Source of the DNA: Ardenticatenaceae bacterium
Lineage (GTDB): Bacteria > Chloroflexota > Anaerolineae > Promineifilales > Promineifilaceae
Assembly (NCBI GenBank): GCA_020634455.1
Contig: JACKBQ010000001.1
Coordinates: 3,782,001 to 3,846,000 of the forward strand
DNA: 64,000 nucleotides
Direction: 5' to 3'
Part shown: positions 24,738-32,444 of the stretch, one piece after another
Layout of the letters: the number at the start of each line of letters is the position of its first letter
How positions within the stretch are numbered: position 1 is the stretch's first letter
Notes under the pieces: model-generated
Databases searched by the model: none
Told to the model about the DNA's origin: nothing
What the model saw: only the letters and a program-made list of their open reading frames with translations
Position numbers and translations under genes: made by a program

Positions 24738-26195
24738 TTATTCATACAGCACCCACGTATCTTTACTGCCCCCGCCCTGCGATGAGTTAACCACCAGCGA
24801 ACCCTGCTTCAGAGCCACGCGCGTCAGGCCGCCGGGGATAATTCGCACCTCGTCCCCATACAAAATATACGGCCGAAAATCCACATGCCGCGAATCAATC
24901 TCTCCTTCAATAAAACAGGGCGCGCGGGACAAAGCCAGCGTAGGCTGGGCAATGTAGTTGCGCGGGTTGGCCAAAATCTGCTCGCGAAACGTTTCTTGCT
25001 CCGCCCTGGTGCTGTGCGGTCCGATCAACATGCCGTAGCCGCCAGATTCGCCCACCGCTTTTACTACCAGCTTGTCCAGATTTTCCAGGACGTGGCTGCG
25101 CTGGGCGTCGTCTTCCAGCAGATAAGTTTGGATGTTGGGCAAAATCGCCTCTTCGCCCAGGTAATAGTTGATGATTTTGGGCACGTACGTGTACATCGCC
25201 TTGTCGTCCGCCACGCCGGTGCCGATGGCGTTGGCCAGCGACACATTACCCGCCCGGTAGGCGTTGAAAAGGCCAGACACCCCCAGCGCCGAATCAGGGC
25301 GGAAGGCCAGCGGGTCCAGAAAATCGTCGTCAATGCGGCGGTAAATAACGTCCACGCGCTGCAAACCGGCGGTGGTACGCATATAAACGACGTTGTTGTG
25401 CACCAGCAAATCGCGCCCTTCCACCAGCTCCACCCCCATCTGCCGCGCCAAAAAAGTGTGCTCAAAGTAGGCAGAGTTGTAGACGCCGGGGGTCAGCACC
25501 ACCACCACCGGATCGGTGGCGTGTTTGGGAGCCAGCGCTTTGAGCGTAGCCAGCAGCGCCTGCCCGTACTGGTCGGTGGGGCGCACGCCGTAGCCGCCAA
25601 ACAAGGTGGGGAAGATGCGCTTCATCACCTGGCGATTGGCCAGCATGTAAGAGACGCCGCTGGGGACGCGCAGGTTGTCTTCCAGCACGGCAAAGCTGCC
25701 GTCTTCCAGGCGCACCAAATCGGTGCCCACCACGGAGATGTAGATGCCGTTGGGCACCTGCACGCCGCGCATTTCACGGCGGTAATGCTGGCTGGTGTAG
25801 ACCAGTTCAGGGGGCACGATGCCGTCGTTGATGATACGGCCGTCGCCATACACATCCTGCAAAAAGAGATTCAGCGCCGTGATTCGCTGCTTGAGGCCGG
25901 ACTCAATCGTGTGCCATTCGCTGCTGGTGATGATGCGGGGGAGCAAATCGTAGGGGAAGATGCGCTCGGTGCCTTTTTCATTGCCGTACACGGTAAAGGT
26001 GATGCCCTGGTGCAAAAAGGAGTTGTCGGCCGCTTGCTGATACTGCTCCAGCGCTTCCGGCGAAAGCTCCAGCAACCGTTTATACAGCGCGGCGTACTGC
26101 GAACGCGGTGCGGCTGTGGCGGTGAACATCTCGTCGTAGAAATGTTCGTCCAGTTGGTAATTGGCAAAAAATGAAGGCAAGGCAGACTGCACCAT
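24738..26195 (-). CDS. circularly permuted ATP-grasp protein
   Basis: A 485-residue protein of the CP-ATP-grasp (DUF404/DUF407) family. Characteristic segments are QGITFTVYGNEKGTERIFPYDLLPRII, VVVLTPGVYNSAYFEH, ELVEGRDLL, LVVKAVGESGGYGMLIGP and RPYILYGDEVRIIPGGLTRVAL. ATP-grasp enzymes ligate a carboxylate to an amine through an acyl phosphate. In this family the order of the two ATP-binding lobes is permuted. The substrate is unknown. I chose the ATG at 26195, which has GAGGA five bases upstream; an in-frame ATG 48 bases earlier lacks one and would add residues encoded by a hairpin region. First gene of the trio. Confidence 0.9.
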   Translation of the reverse strand: MVQSALPSFFANYQLDEHFYDEMFTATAAPRSQYAALYKRLLELSPEALEQYQQAADNSFLHQGITFTVYGNEKGTERIFPYDLLPRIITSSEWHTIESGLKQRITALNLFLQDVYGDGRIINDGIVPPELVYTSQHYRREMRGVQVPNGIYISVVGTDLVRLEDGSFAVLEDNLRVPSGVSYMLANRQVMKRIFPTLFGGYGVRPTDQYGQALLATLKALAPKHATDPVVVVLTPGVYNSAYFEHTFLARQMGVELVEGRDLLVHNNVVYMRTTAGLQRVDVIYRRIDDDFLDPLAFRPDSALGVSGLFNAYRAGNVSLANAIGTGVADDKAMYTYVPKIINYYLGEEAILPNIQTYLLEDDAQRSHVLENLDKLVVKAVGESGGYGMLIGPHSTRAEQETFREQILANPRNYIAQPTLALSRAPCFIEGEIDSRHVDFRPYILYGDEVRIIPGGLTRVALKQGSLVVNSSQGGGSKDTWVLYE

Positions 26196-26528
26196 CTGTT
26201 TCCTCATAAAAAATGCACGGTCAATTGAAAGCGACAGCTTCACGGCTGCTTTTACGATTTCAATCGATCGTGCATTTGCTTAGCATATCTTGTTGTTATA
26301 TGCGCACAATTCTAGCGTAGGAACGAAAAAGCAACAATCTAAAAACTTGGTTGCTATCACCGATCTTTTTGCCTCAAGTCATAGAAGCTTTGGCAAAATT
26401 CCCAGGGAAAGAGGTGCGAACTGCATCTTTGGTGCCCGGTTTCGGTGGTGCTCAGCACCGGTCTGCGGAAAAATAAATCAGCGTGTATAATCGGGGTATC
26501 TACTAACTTCCAGAAGTGAGCATGAAAA
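26196..26528. other. divergent spacer with hairpins, no gene
   Basis: A 333-base gap between the ATP-grasp and ion-channel genes. It holds a long inverted repeat at 26211-26277 (AAATGCACG with CGTGCATTT, then TCAATTGAAA with TTTCAATCGA). A smaller hairpin lies at 26367-26398 (TTTTGCC/GGCAAAA). A TATAAT box lies at 26486-26491. The first hairpin lies in the leader of the ATP-grasp operon and could be an operator or an RNA structure. I see no coding sequence. Confidence 0.6.
26486..26491 (+). promoter_or_regulatory. -10 box TATAAT before the ion-channel gene
   Basis: A perfect TATAAT lies 38 bases upstream of the ATG; the -35 region is poor. Confidence 0.45.
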
Positions 26529-27617
26529 ATGAACAATCAACGAGGCATCCGGCGGGGGGCGCTGCTGGGTTTGTTTTTGCTGCTTGGGGCATGGCTGGTT
26601 GGTGGCGGTATGGCCGTTCACGCCCAAACCGGTTCACCCAACAATGTGGCCTCACCGCCGCCGGACCAATACCCGGTAGAGGTATACGTGGATTTGTACG
26701 GCCTCAACATCTTCGCTATTGACGAGCAGGCGGAGACATTTGAGATTGAGGCATTCATCTATGCAGATTGGTTCGACGACCGACTGGCGTTTGATCCAGT
26801 AGAAGCGGGCACGGAGACGAAGATTTTCCAGGGGGAAACGGCCGTTGAGCTACTCAAAACCGACGTCTGGTGGCCGGACCTGGAAGTGGTAGACGTGCGC
26901 GGCCCACGCGAACGGCTGCACACCACGCTCACCATTGATTACGACGGCTTTGTGACCTACACCGAGCGGTTCCACGCGAACATCTGGCAGCCATTCTTCT
27001 TTGAAGAATTTCCCTTCGACAGTCACACCATTAGCTTTACGGTATCGCCCTTTTTTTACACCAGCGAGCAGGTTGCTTTTCTTGGCCCGGAAGATTTTTT
27101 GGAGGAAGGAGAGCGGCTGGAGCGGGAAGATTTGGATTGGGAAACCAACGAGTGGCGCATAGACAGCGTGGTGAGCGAAGTGTATCGTGGGGACGATTTT
27201 GAATTTTCCACCAGCACGATGTTTATCGAGATTAGCCGCCTGCCGCAGTTTTACATTAGCAACGTCATTTTGCCGCTCTTTTTGATTGTGGCTATTTCCT
27301 GGGCGGTGTTCTGGATGGATTTTGGCAGTATGCATTTAGCTGATCGGTTGAGCGTTTCATTTACCAGCGTACTGACCGTGGTGGCGTTTGATTTTGTCAC
27401 GGCCGATAATTTGCCGCTGCTTTCTTACCAAACGGTGCTGGATGTGGTGTTGACGTTTAGCTATGTGGTGCTGTCGCTGTCGGTGCTGGAAAATGTGGTG
27501 GCTTATTTGCGCTTTCGTAAGAATGGGGAGGAGGTGCAGCGTCTAGATAAAGTGTCTCGCTGGCTGTTCCCGGTGGTGTATTACGCAGGTTGTGGGTTGC
27601 TGCTGCTCTTTTTCTAA
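26529..27617 (+). CDS. pentameric ligand-gated ion channel homologue (Cys-loop receptor family)
   Basis: The 362-residue protein has the full architecture of the family. A signal peptide covers about 1-33. An extracellular beta domain covers about 34-238, with the WxPD motif as WWPD (114-117) and the Cys-loop apex FPFD (161-164) but no disulphide cysteines, as in other prokaryotic members. Four membrane helices follow: M1 about 240-263 with the conserved Pro, M2 about 271-291 lined by Ser/Thr, M3 about 298-321, M4 about 345-362. Prokaryotic relatives (GLIC, ELIC) form proton- or amine-gated cation channels. The M2 start (ADRLSVSFTSVLTVVAF) lacks the GLIC Glu ring at the same place, so ion selectivity cannot be stated. 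The ligand is unknown. No transporter or enzyme is clearly in the same operon. Confidence 0.9.
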   Translation: MNNQRGIRRGALLGLFLLLGAWLVGGGMAVHAQTGSPNNVASPPPDQYPVEVYVDLYGLNIFAIDEQAETFEIEAFIYADWFDDRLAFDPVEAGTETKIFQGETAVELLKTDVWWPDLEVVDVRGPRERLHTTLTIDYDGFVTYTERFHANIWQPFFFEEFPFDSHTISFTVSPFFYTSEQVAFLGPEDFLEEGERLEREDLDWETNEWRIDSVVSEVYRGDDFEFSTSTMFIEISRLPQFYISNVILPLFLIVAISWAVFWMDFGSMHLADRLSVSFTSVLTVVAFDFVTADNLPLLSYQTVLDVVLTFSYVVLSLSVLENVVAYLRFRKNGEEVQRLDKVSRWLFPVVYYAGCGLLLLFF

Positions 27618-27628
27618 ACAAGGAGTCT

Positions 27629-27708
27629 ACCGAAAAAAACCGCGCAAAGGCGCACAGTTGCCAGAGTAAAAAATCTGTGCAATCTGCGAAATCTGTGGTT
27701 TTTTCGGT
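27629..27708. repeat. inverted-repeat element, ATCTGTGG family, with ACCGAAAAAA ends
   Basis: ACCGAAAAAAACC at 27629-27641 and GGTTTTTTCGGT at 27697-27708 are the outer arms. The inside carries AATCTGCGAAATCTGTGG, which recurs at 48312-48357. It could also terminate the ion-channel transcript. Confidence 0.65.
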
Positions 27709-27735
27709 GAAGCCAAACATTGAAGGTGAGAGGTT

Positions 27736-28677
27736 ATGGATCAAGAAACATTTGCTGAATTTAAGAACTCATTTTCTTACGGTTCGCGGACGGACTTGAA
27801 TTTCAAGTTTTTTAAGAGCATGTCGGATGAGGATACGGCCGTTTTCCTGCAAAGCTTGTTGGCAAAGGTGGTCACGGCGGCAGACAGTGGCGATTGGGTA
27901 CCCGTGTTGGACCATGTGATTGCTGGGCAAACGGCCGTTTACAGCCAACCAACCAATTATGTGTACGAAGATGCCCCTTTTGCCCCGCTGCCCAAGCCGT
28001 TGGCCGAACTCAAGCTAGGCTTGCTTACCTCCAGCGGCCATTTTGTAGCGGGGGACGACCCGCAACCGTTTGGCGCAGAAAATATGACCCAGGCCGAAGC
28101 GACTGCCCGCATTCAGGAATTTTTGCGCGAGGAGCCAATGCTTTCGGAGATTCCGATAGACACGCCAGCCGAGAAACTGCGCGTGCGGCACGGTGGCTAC
28201 GATATTGCCGGGGCGCTGGATGACCCGAATGTGAACTTGCCCCTGGCGCATGTGCGCACGTTGCTGGGGGAGGGGGTCATTGGGCAGCTTCATCCGACGG
28301 CATACTCATTTGTGGGGGCATGTGCCCAAACGCCGCTGCAAAAAAGGAGCGCTCCGCGCTGGGCGGAGATGCTCAAGGCGCAAGGGATCGAGGCGATGCT
28401 TCTGGTGCCGGTCTGACCGGTTTGCCACGTGTCCGTGGGGCACGTTTCTCGCGCATTTGAGGCCGCTGGCTTGCCGACGGTGGTGATTGCCACGGCCGTT
28501 TTTGAGGGGAGGTTGCGAGCGATGCAGGTGCCGCGCCTGCTGCTGACGCCATTCTGGATGGGACGGCCGTTGGGCCAACCGCACGATGTGGCCACCCAGC
28601 TAGACGTGGTGCGGGCCGGCTTGAAATTGCTGGAAACGGCCGTTGCCGCCCCTACAATTCATCATTACAAACAATGA
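27736..28677 (+). CDS. GrdB-family reductase with in-frame TGA, probable selenoprotein
   Basis: The frame from ATG 27736 is interrupted only by TGA at 28414-28416 and continues to TGA at 28675-28677, giving 313 residues. Around the internal TGA the protein reads LLVPV-U-PVCHVSVGHVSRAFEAAG. A U-x-x-C redox motif at this place is what the glycine/sarcosine/betaine/D-proline reductase selenoprotein B family shows, with Sec227 and Cys230 here. The part after the TGA (GHVSRAFEAAGLPTVVIATAV and so on) is well conserved in style and not degenerate, which argues for recoding rather than mutation. In reductases of this family the Sec attacks the substrate amine; distant members have unknown substrates. 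A hairpin just downstream is a candidate SECIS. Selenocysteine machinery (selA, selB, selC, selD) is not in this window. Confidence 0.8.
28423..28442 (+). promoter_or_regulatory. candidate bacterial SECIS hairpin
   Basis: Starting seven bases after the internal TGA, TGCCACG (28423-28429) can pair with CGTGGGGCA (28434-28442) around loop TGTC, leaving two extra G as a bulge. Position and a G/U-containing small loop fit a bacterial SECIS; folding has not been computed. Confidence 0.4.
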
Positions 28678-28699
28678 GCCAATTGAAAAAGCAGTAGGT

Positions 28700-29662
28700 T
28701 TAGCGACTGTCCTCGGTTTGGGTTTGCTCTAGCTCCAGCTTCTTCAGGCGGTACAGCGTCTCTTGCGTCATCTGGCGGTGCTTGCTGGTGATGTCTGCCT
28801 GCACGCCAAAAAGGAAGATGAACAGCCCCACCAGCAGCAAGCCGGTGCCGATGGTGACAGACTGGATGAACTGGTTAGTGGCACCGGTGAGGTACGTATA
28901 AAAGAAGCGTCCCCAGAGCACCAGCCCCGACAAAATAAAGGGGAGGGCAATGTAGCTAAAAGTGCGCAGCGGTTCGTAAAAGGCGTAGAGCCGTAAAATG
29001 GTGCTGGCCTGGGCTTTGATGAAGTGCCCCATGCTGCGTTGTAGGCGAGACGGCCGTATTGGCCCATTGGTCTCCACCGGAATGCTCTCAATTATCAAAC
29101 CCTGCTTGCCTGCCTGAATAATTGTGTCCAGCGTGTAGCTAAAATTGGTGAGGATGTGCAACCGCAGCGCCGTATCTCGTGTGTAGGCGCGGAAGCCGCT
29201 TACCGCGTCTGGCACATCGGTACCGCTGACGGTGCGTACTGTCCAGCTCCCCAGCTTTTGCAGCAGCTTTTTGATGGGTGAAAAATGCTCAATGCGCTCT
29301 ATTTGGCGATTGGCAATGACGATATCCGCCTTGCCTGCCAGCACGGGAGCCACCAGTTCCGGGATGTAGCGGCCCGGATACTGGTTATCCGCATCGGTGT
29401 TGACGATGATATCCGCCCCCAGCCGCAGCGCCGCATCCAGCCCGGTTTGGAAGGCGCGGGCCAGCCCCATGTTTTGCCGATGCTTCACGATGTGGGTAAT
29501 GCCTAAGCTGCGAGCAACATCGGCCGTGCCGTCGGTGCTGCCGTCGTCAACCACCAGCGTTTCGATGCAGGCGATGCCGGGGACGTGCGTGGGCAAATCG
29601 GCCACCGTTTGCGGGAGCGATTGGGCTTCGTTGTAGCAGGGAATTTGGATGATGAGTTTCAC
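28700..29662 (-). CDS. GT2 glycosyltransferase, dolichyl-phosphate mannosyltransferase-like
   Basis: The 320-residue protein begins LIIQIPCYNEAQSL and has VVDDGSTDGT, the metal-binding NTDADNQYP and VSGFRAYTRD, all typical of family 2 polyprenyl-phosphate glycosyltransferases (DPM1-like). After about residue 235 come two membrane helices (FSYIALPFILSGLVLWG and GTGLLLVGLFIFLFGV) and a basic coiled C-terminus. It would transfer a sugar from a nucleotide donor to polyprenyl phosphate at the inner membrane, for use by membrane glycosyltransferases such as those at 56245-59687. The start is GTG at 29662, seven bases behind a TAAAAT box, without ribosome binding site. Confidence 0.88.
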   Translation of the reverse strand: MKLIIQIPCYNEAQSLPQTVADLPTHVPGIACIETLVVDDGSTDGTADVARSLGITHIVKHRQNMGLARAFQTGLDAALRLGADIIVNTDADNQYPGRYIPELVAPVLAGKADIVIANRQIERIEHFSPIKKLLQKLGSWTVRTVSGTDVPDAVSGFRAYTRDTALRLHILTNFSYTLDTIIQAGKQGLIIESIPVETNGPIRPSRLQRSMGHFIKAQASTILRLYAFYEPLRTFSYIALPFILSGLVLWGRFFYTYLTGATNQFIQSVTIGTGLLLVGLFIFLFGVQADITSKHRQMTQETLYRLKKLELEQTQTEDSR

Positions 29663-29669
29663 GCGATGG

Positions 29670-29675
29670 ATTTTA
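29670..29675 (-). promoter_or_regulatory. -10 box TAAAAT, leaderless start of the GT2 gene
   Basis: On the minus strand TAAAAT ends seven bases before the GTG at 29662. Confidence 0.4.
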
Positions 29676-29688
29676 GCGCAGATGGCTG

Positions 29689-29721
29689 GTAATCGGTAAT
29701 CAGTTATCGGTGATCGGTTGG
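29689..29721. repeat. AATCGGTAATC-family repeat, partial
   Basis: GGTAATCGGTAATCAG and TTATCGGTGATCGG are family arms. The 3' end of the alkyltransferase-like gene (last residues DEPTDHR) is encoded by this element. Confidence 0.5.
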
Positions 29722-30099
29722 TTCATCGCGTAAAATGTCGTCTAGCTCGATGAGATGTAGGCCCAGCCACAAATGGATGCTGAGGTCAATACGGCCGTTC
29801 TCATCCACCTTCACTCCTTCAGACCGCAGCATCTCTGCTTGTTTGTTAGCCGTGGCTTCCCGATGGCGAATGGAAATCCGCCCCTGGCTGTTGACCACGC
29901 GTTGCCAGGGCACGTTGGCCGAAGTATAGCCGTTTTCATCGGGGCGGCGCAGGGCGCTAAGGGCGTACCCCACGGCGCGGGCGGCATTGGGATGGCCCAA
30001 CATGGCGGCGATACGGCCGTAGCTACTCACCTTGCCCGGTGGAATGCAGCGAACAACTTTGTAAACCTTCTCGTAAAAGCTAGGGGCATTTGTTTGCAT
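29704..30099 (-). CDS. alkyltransferase-like protein (ATL, MGMT family)
   Basis: The 131-residue protein has the O6-methylguanine-DNA methyltransferase DNA-binding domain: FYEKVYKVVRCIPPGKVSSYGRIA and NAARAVGYAL. The acceptor-cysteine motif PCHRV is replaced by PWQRV. This Cys-to-Trp change defines alkyltransferase-like proteins, which bind O6-alkylguanine without repairing it and hand the lesion to nucleotide excision repair. The C-terminal extension after LWLGLHLIE is unusual, and its last residues lie in a dispersed repeat. A TATGAT box six bases before the ATG suggests a leaderless mRNA. Confidence 0.88.
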   Translation of the reverse strand: MQTNAPSFYEKVYKVVRCIPPGKVSSYGRIAAMLGHPNAARAVGYALSALRRPDENGYTSANVPWQRVVNSQGRISIRHREATANKQAEMLRSEGVKVDENGRIDLSIHLWLGLHLIELDDILRDEPTDHR

Positions 30100-30105
30100 G
30101 GTACG

Positions 30106-30111
30106 ATCATA
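30106..30111 (-). promoter_or_regulatory. -10 box TATGAT, leaderless start of the ATL gene
   Basis: On the minus strand TATGAT ends six bases before the ATG at 30099; no ribosome binding site is present. Confidence 0.45.
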
Positions 30112-30307
30112 ACCACTGTGTTAGAAATTGGCTATTGATGAAAAAACGGCCGTTTTGTTCACCAATTATTCACGATTCATTCATGTTGCCGGACAGGTGC
30201 CAGTGCTATAAATCAGAATACTTATAGAGCCAAAACGTATTGTTTATTTGTTAGGAAGAACACCACAGCCAGAATTTGAACAAGCCATATTTAGACAGGA
30301 GTTTCAC

Positions 30308-30694
30308 ATGAGTTGGTCGGTATTGATTGTAGATGATGAACCTTTGACCCAGGATCTATTACGGTTGATGCTAGAGCCAGCTGGATTTCGCGTGACAGGT
30401 GCTGATCATGGTTTGGATGCGTTGGAAAAAATTAAAAATCATAAACCAGATATTATGATTCTAGATGTGATGATGCCCCACATGGATGGCATCACTGTTT
30501 GCAAGAAAATTCGCAGTAACCCCGAAACCTCTAATTTGCCCATCGTCATGTTGAGCGGTAAAACCCATCTAAACGCTGTTGAAGAAGGGCTTGAAGCTGG
30601 CGCAAACCGGTATTTGCCAAAACCCACTTCTCGGACTGACCTCATTCAAAACTTGCACGATGTTCTGGCAGAAACGGCCGCAGTGAGCCATTAA
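30308..30694 (+). CDS. single-domain response regulator (receiver)
   Basis: A 128-residue CheY-like receiver with no output domain. The acidic pocket is LIVDDEPL, the phospho-accepting Asp lies in DIMILDVMMPHMDG, the switch Ser in VMLSGKT, and the Lys in YLPKPTS. It would relay phosphate from a histidine kinase that is not in this window. CAGGAG six bases before ATG 30308 fixes the start; the 20 upstream in-frame codons are not used. A terminator follows directly. Confidence 0.9.
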   Translation: MSWSVLIVDDEPLTQDLLRLMLEPAGFRVTGADHGLDALEKIKNHKPDIMILDVMMPHMDGITVCKKIRSNPETSNLPIVMLSGKTHLNAVEEGLEAGANRYLPKPTSRTDLIQNLHDVLAETAAVSH

Positions 30695-30725
30695 GCAATT
30701 TTTACCCCTAAAATTTATGGATATC

Positions 30726-30754
30726 CAGCCACCTGCAAAGGTGGCTGTTTTATT
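30726..30754 (+). terminator. intrinsic terminator after the receiver gene
   Basis: CAGCCACCT (30726-30734) and AGGTGGCTG (30739-30747) form a 9-bp stem with loop GCAA, followed by TTTTATTT. Confidence 0.88.
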
Positions 30755-30887
30755 TCCGCCCTTGGTTAAATAGGCAATTTCAGCAATTTTGCAAATTGAC
30801 CGTTACTTTTTTTTTGTTAGTTGCACTTTAGGGTCAACAACACAATTTTAGTCTGGAAAAACTTAATAGTTAAAAGGGGTAAAGAAA

Positions 30888-31727
30888 ATGAAACAAATGA
30901 TTCGCACAAAATATGGTATTGCAATTTTAGCTCTTATGCTCATGATGCTGACAGTTGCTTGTACGCCCACGGGTGATGTACCCGCTGACACAAGCCGTAA
31001 CGACAACACACCTGGCGATGTTGATGACAACAGCAATGATGCAGACACCAACAGCAATGACGATGCTGTTAACAGCAACGATGATGAGACGAACAGCAAT
31101 GACGACGCTGACAACGCGAATGAACGTGAAGAAAGCGACATGAATAACGACAATGCTAACAGCAACGACGATGATGACATGAACAGCAACGACGACAATG
31201 CCAACAGCAATGACGACGATGATGACATGAACAGCAACGACGACAATGCCAACAGCAATGACGACGATGATGACATGAACAGCAACGACGACAATGCCAA
31301 CAGCAATGACGACGATGACGACATGAACAGCAACGACGATAGCTCCAACAGCAATGATGGTAGCGATGACGATATGAACAGCAACGACGATAGCTCCAAC
31401 AGCAATGATGGTAGCGATGACGACATGAACAGCAACGACGATAGCTCCAACAGCAATGATGGTAGCGATGACGACATGAACAGCAACGACGATAGCTCCA
31501 ACAGCAATGATGGTAGCGATGACAACATGAACAGCAACGACGATAGCAACGACAACAGCGATGACGATAGCAATGACAACGCTGACGACAGCAATGACAA
31601 CAGCGACGATAGCAACGACAACAGCGATGATGACAGCAACAATAACAACAATGATAACAGCAACGACAACAGCAACTCCGGCTCTGGTGGGGGTAATGAC
31701 AACGGTAATAACGACAACGATGACTAG
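30888..31727 (+). CDS. Asn/Asp-rich tandem-repeat lipoprotein
   Basis: A 279-residue predicted lipoprotein: basic start, hydrophobic helix and lipobox LTVAC with Cys25. The mature part is almost only Asn, Asp and Ser. Its centre has three 16-residue units of the type MNSNDDNANSNDDDDD followed by four 17-residue units of the type MNSNDDSSNSNDGSDDD. These are nearly identical at DNA level (48 and 51 bp), so the array expanded recently. The end is SGSGGGNDNGNNDNDD. Such a chain is highly negative and could bind calcium or other cations on the cell surface; this is inference. The next two genes are an ECF sigma factor and a DUF5667 protein with a similar Asn/Asp tail. Confidence 0.75.
   Translation: MKQMIRTKYGIAILALMLMMLTVACTPTGDVPADTSRNDNTPGDVDDNSNDADTNSNDDAVNSNDDETNSNDDADNANEREESDMNNDNANSNDDDDMNSNDDNANSNDDDDDMNSNDDNANSNDDDDDMNSNDDNANSNDDDDDMNSNDDSSNSNDGSDDDMNSNDDSSNSNDGSDDDMNSNDDSSNSNDGSDDDMNSNDDSSNSNDGSDDNMNSNDDSNDNSDDDSNDNADDSNDNSDDSNDNSDDDSNNNNNDNSNDNSNSGSGGGNDNGNNDNDD
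31140..31560 (+). repeat. tandem repeat array, 48- and 51-bp units
   Basis: Seven direct units encode the M-N-S-N-D-D repeats of the lipoprotein. Units of the second type share almost every base (GATGACGACATGAACAGC and onward). The array should be prone to copy-number change. Confidence 0.8.
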
Positions 31728-31901
31728 ATCGTAATTATCAAAAGAGCCACAAAATGGTGAGGAGGCAGTGAGTCATTGCCTTCTCACTTTATCTTTCTCT
31801 TTTACATTTTAACTGTCGCAGCTTTGGTCTATAATCGAAGGTCACGGCTGTGGCAAACTTTTTTATTGAGCCACGCGAAAATCTTTGGAGTTTTAGAAGT
31901 T

Positions 31902-32444
31902 GTGCAAGACGAATTGTTATTGCTCCATCGAGCAAAATCTCTGGATCAAGATGCTCTGGCTCAAGTACATGAACGGTATTACGATGCGATTTATCGGTAT
32001 CTCTCTTTTCGAGTAAGTGATGTTCAAACGGCCGAAGATTTAACCAGCGAGGTGTTTATTCGTTTTTTGCACGCAATTCAGCAAAAAAATGCCCCGCAAA
32101 ACACAATTCGTGGCTGGTTGTTTGGAGCCGCATCGCTAATTTTAAAAGAACATTATCGGAAGAAGAAACGGTCTCAGCTGACTGAGCTAAGTGATAGTTT
32201 GCCTGGCGAAACAGTAGCGCCAACTGAACGACTGGAAGCGCTGGAAAGTAACCAAGCACTCAGGCTGGCAATGACTAATTTAACCGAAGAGCAACAACAG
32301 GTTTTAGCTTTACGGTTTGGATATGAGATGCCTGTTCGTGACGTGGCGGAAACGATGAATAAGAGTGAAGGGTCTGTCAAAATGTTGCAGGTTCGCGCAA
32401 TAGCAGCATTGTCCCGAATAATGACAGACTCGGAGAGAAACTAA
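31902..32444 (+). CDS. ECF-type RNA polymerase sigma factor
   Basis: The 180-residue sigma-70 family protein has region 2 (ERYYDAIYRYLSFRV, TAEDLTSEVFIRFL, IRGWLFGAA) and region 4 (LTEEQQQVLALRFGYEMPVRDVAETM, SVKMLQVRAIAAL). I set the start at GTG 31902, as an upstream extension from TTG 31776 would add 42 hydrophobic residues foreign to the family. GGAG lies 11 bases before the GTG, which is somewhat far. The stop codon overlaps the next start by one base (TAATG), so sigma factor and DUF5667 protein are coupled. It is likely controlled by that membrane protein. Confidence 0.85.
   Translation: MQDELLLLHRAKSLDQDALAQVHERYYDAIYRYLSFRVSDVQTAEDLTSEVFIRFLHAIQQKNAPQNTIRGWLFGAASLILKEHYRKKKRSQLTELSDSLPGETVAPTERLEALESNQALRLAMTNLTEEQQQVLALRFGYEMPVRDVAETMNKSEGSVKMLQVRAIAALSRIMTDSERN

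Noticed and set aside
24885..26174. Plus-strand open frame of 429 codons
   Set aside because: Antisense to the CP-ATP-grasp gene, which has clear family motifs; no start signal.
27736..28677. Interrupted gene considered as a nonsense pseudogene
   Set aside because: The TGA lies exactly at the family redox position with CxxC spacing and no other defect occurs, so recoding is the better reading.
31140..31560. Regular repeats considered as a CRISPR array
   Set aside because: Units are contiguous and coding, with no unique spacers and no cas genes nearby.
30863..31717. Minus-strand Leu/Ser-rich frame of 284 codons
   Set aside because: It is the antisense of the Asn/Asp repeats; the repeat makes every frame open. 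The plus strand has a lipobox and a leader.
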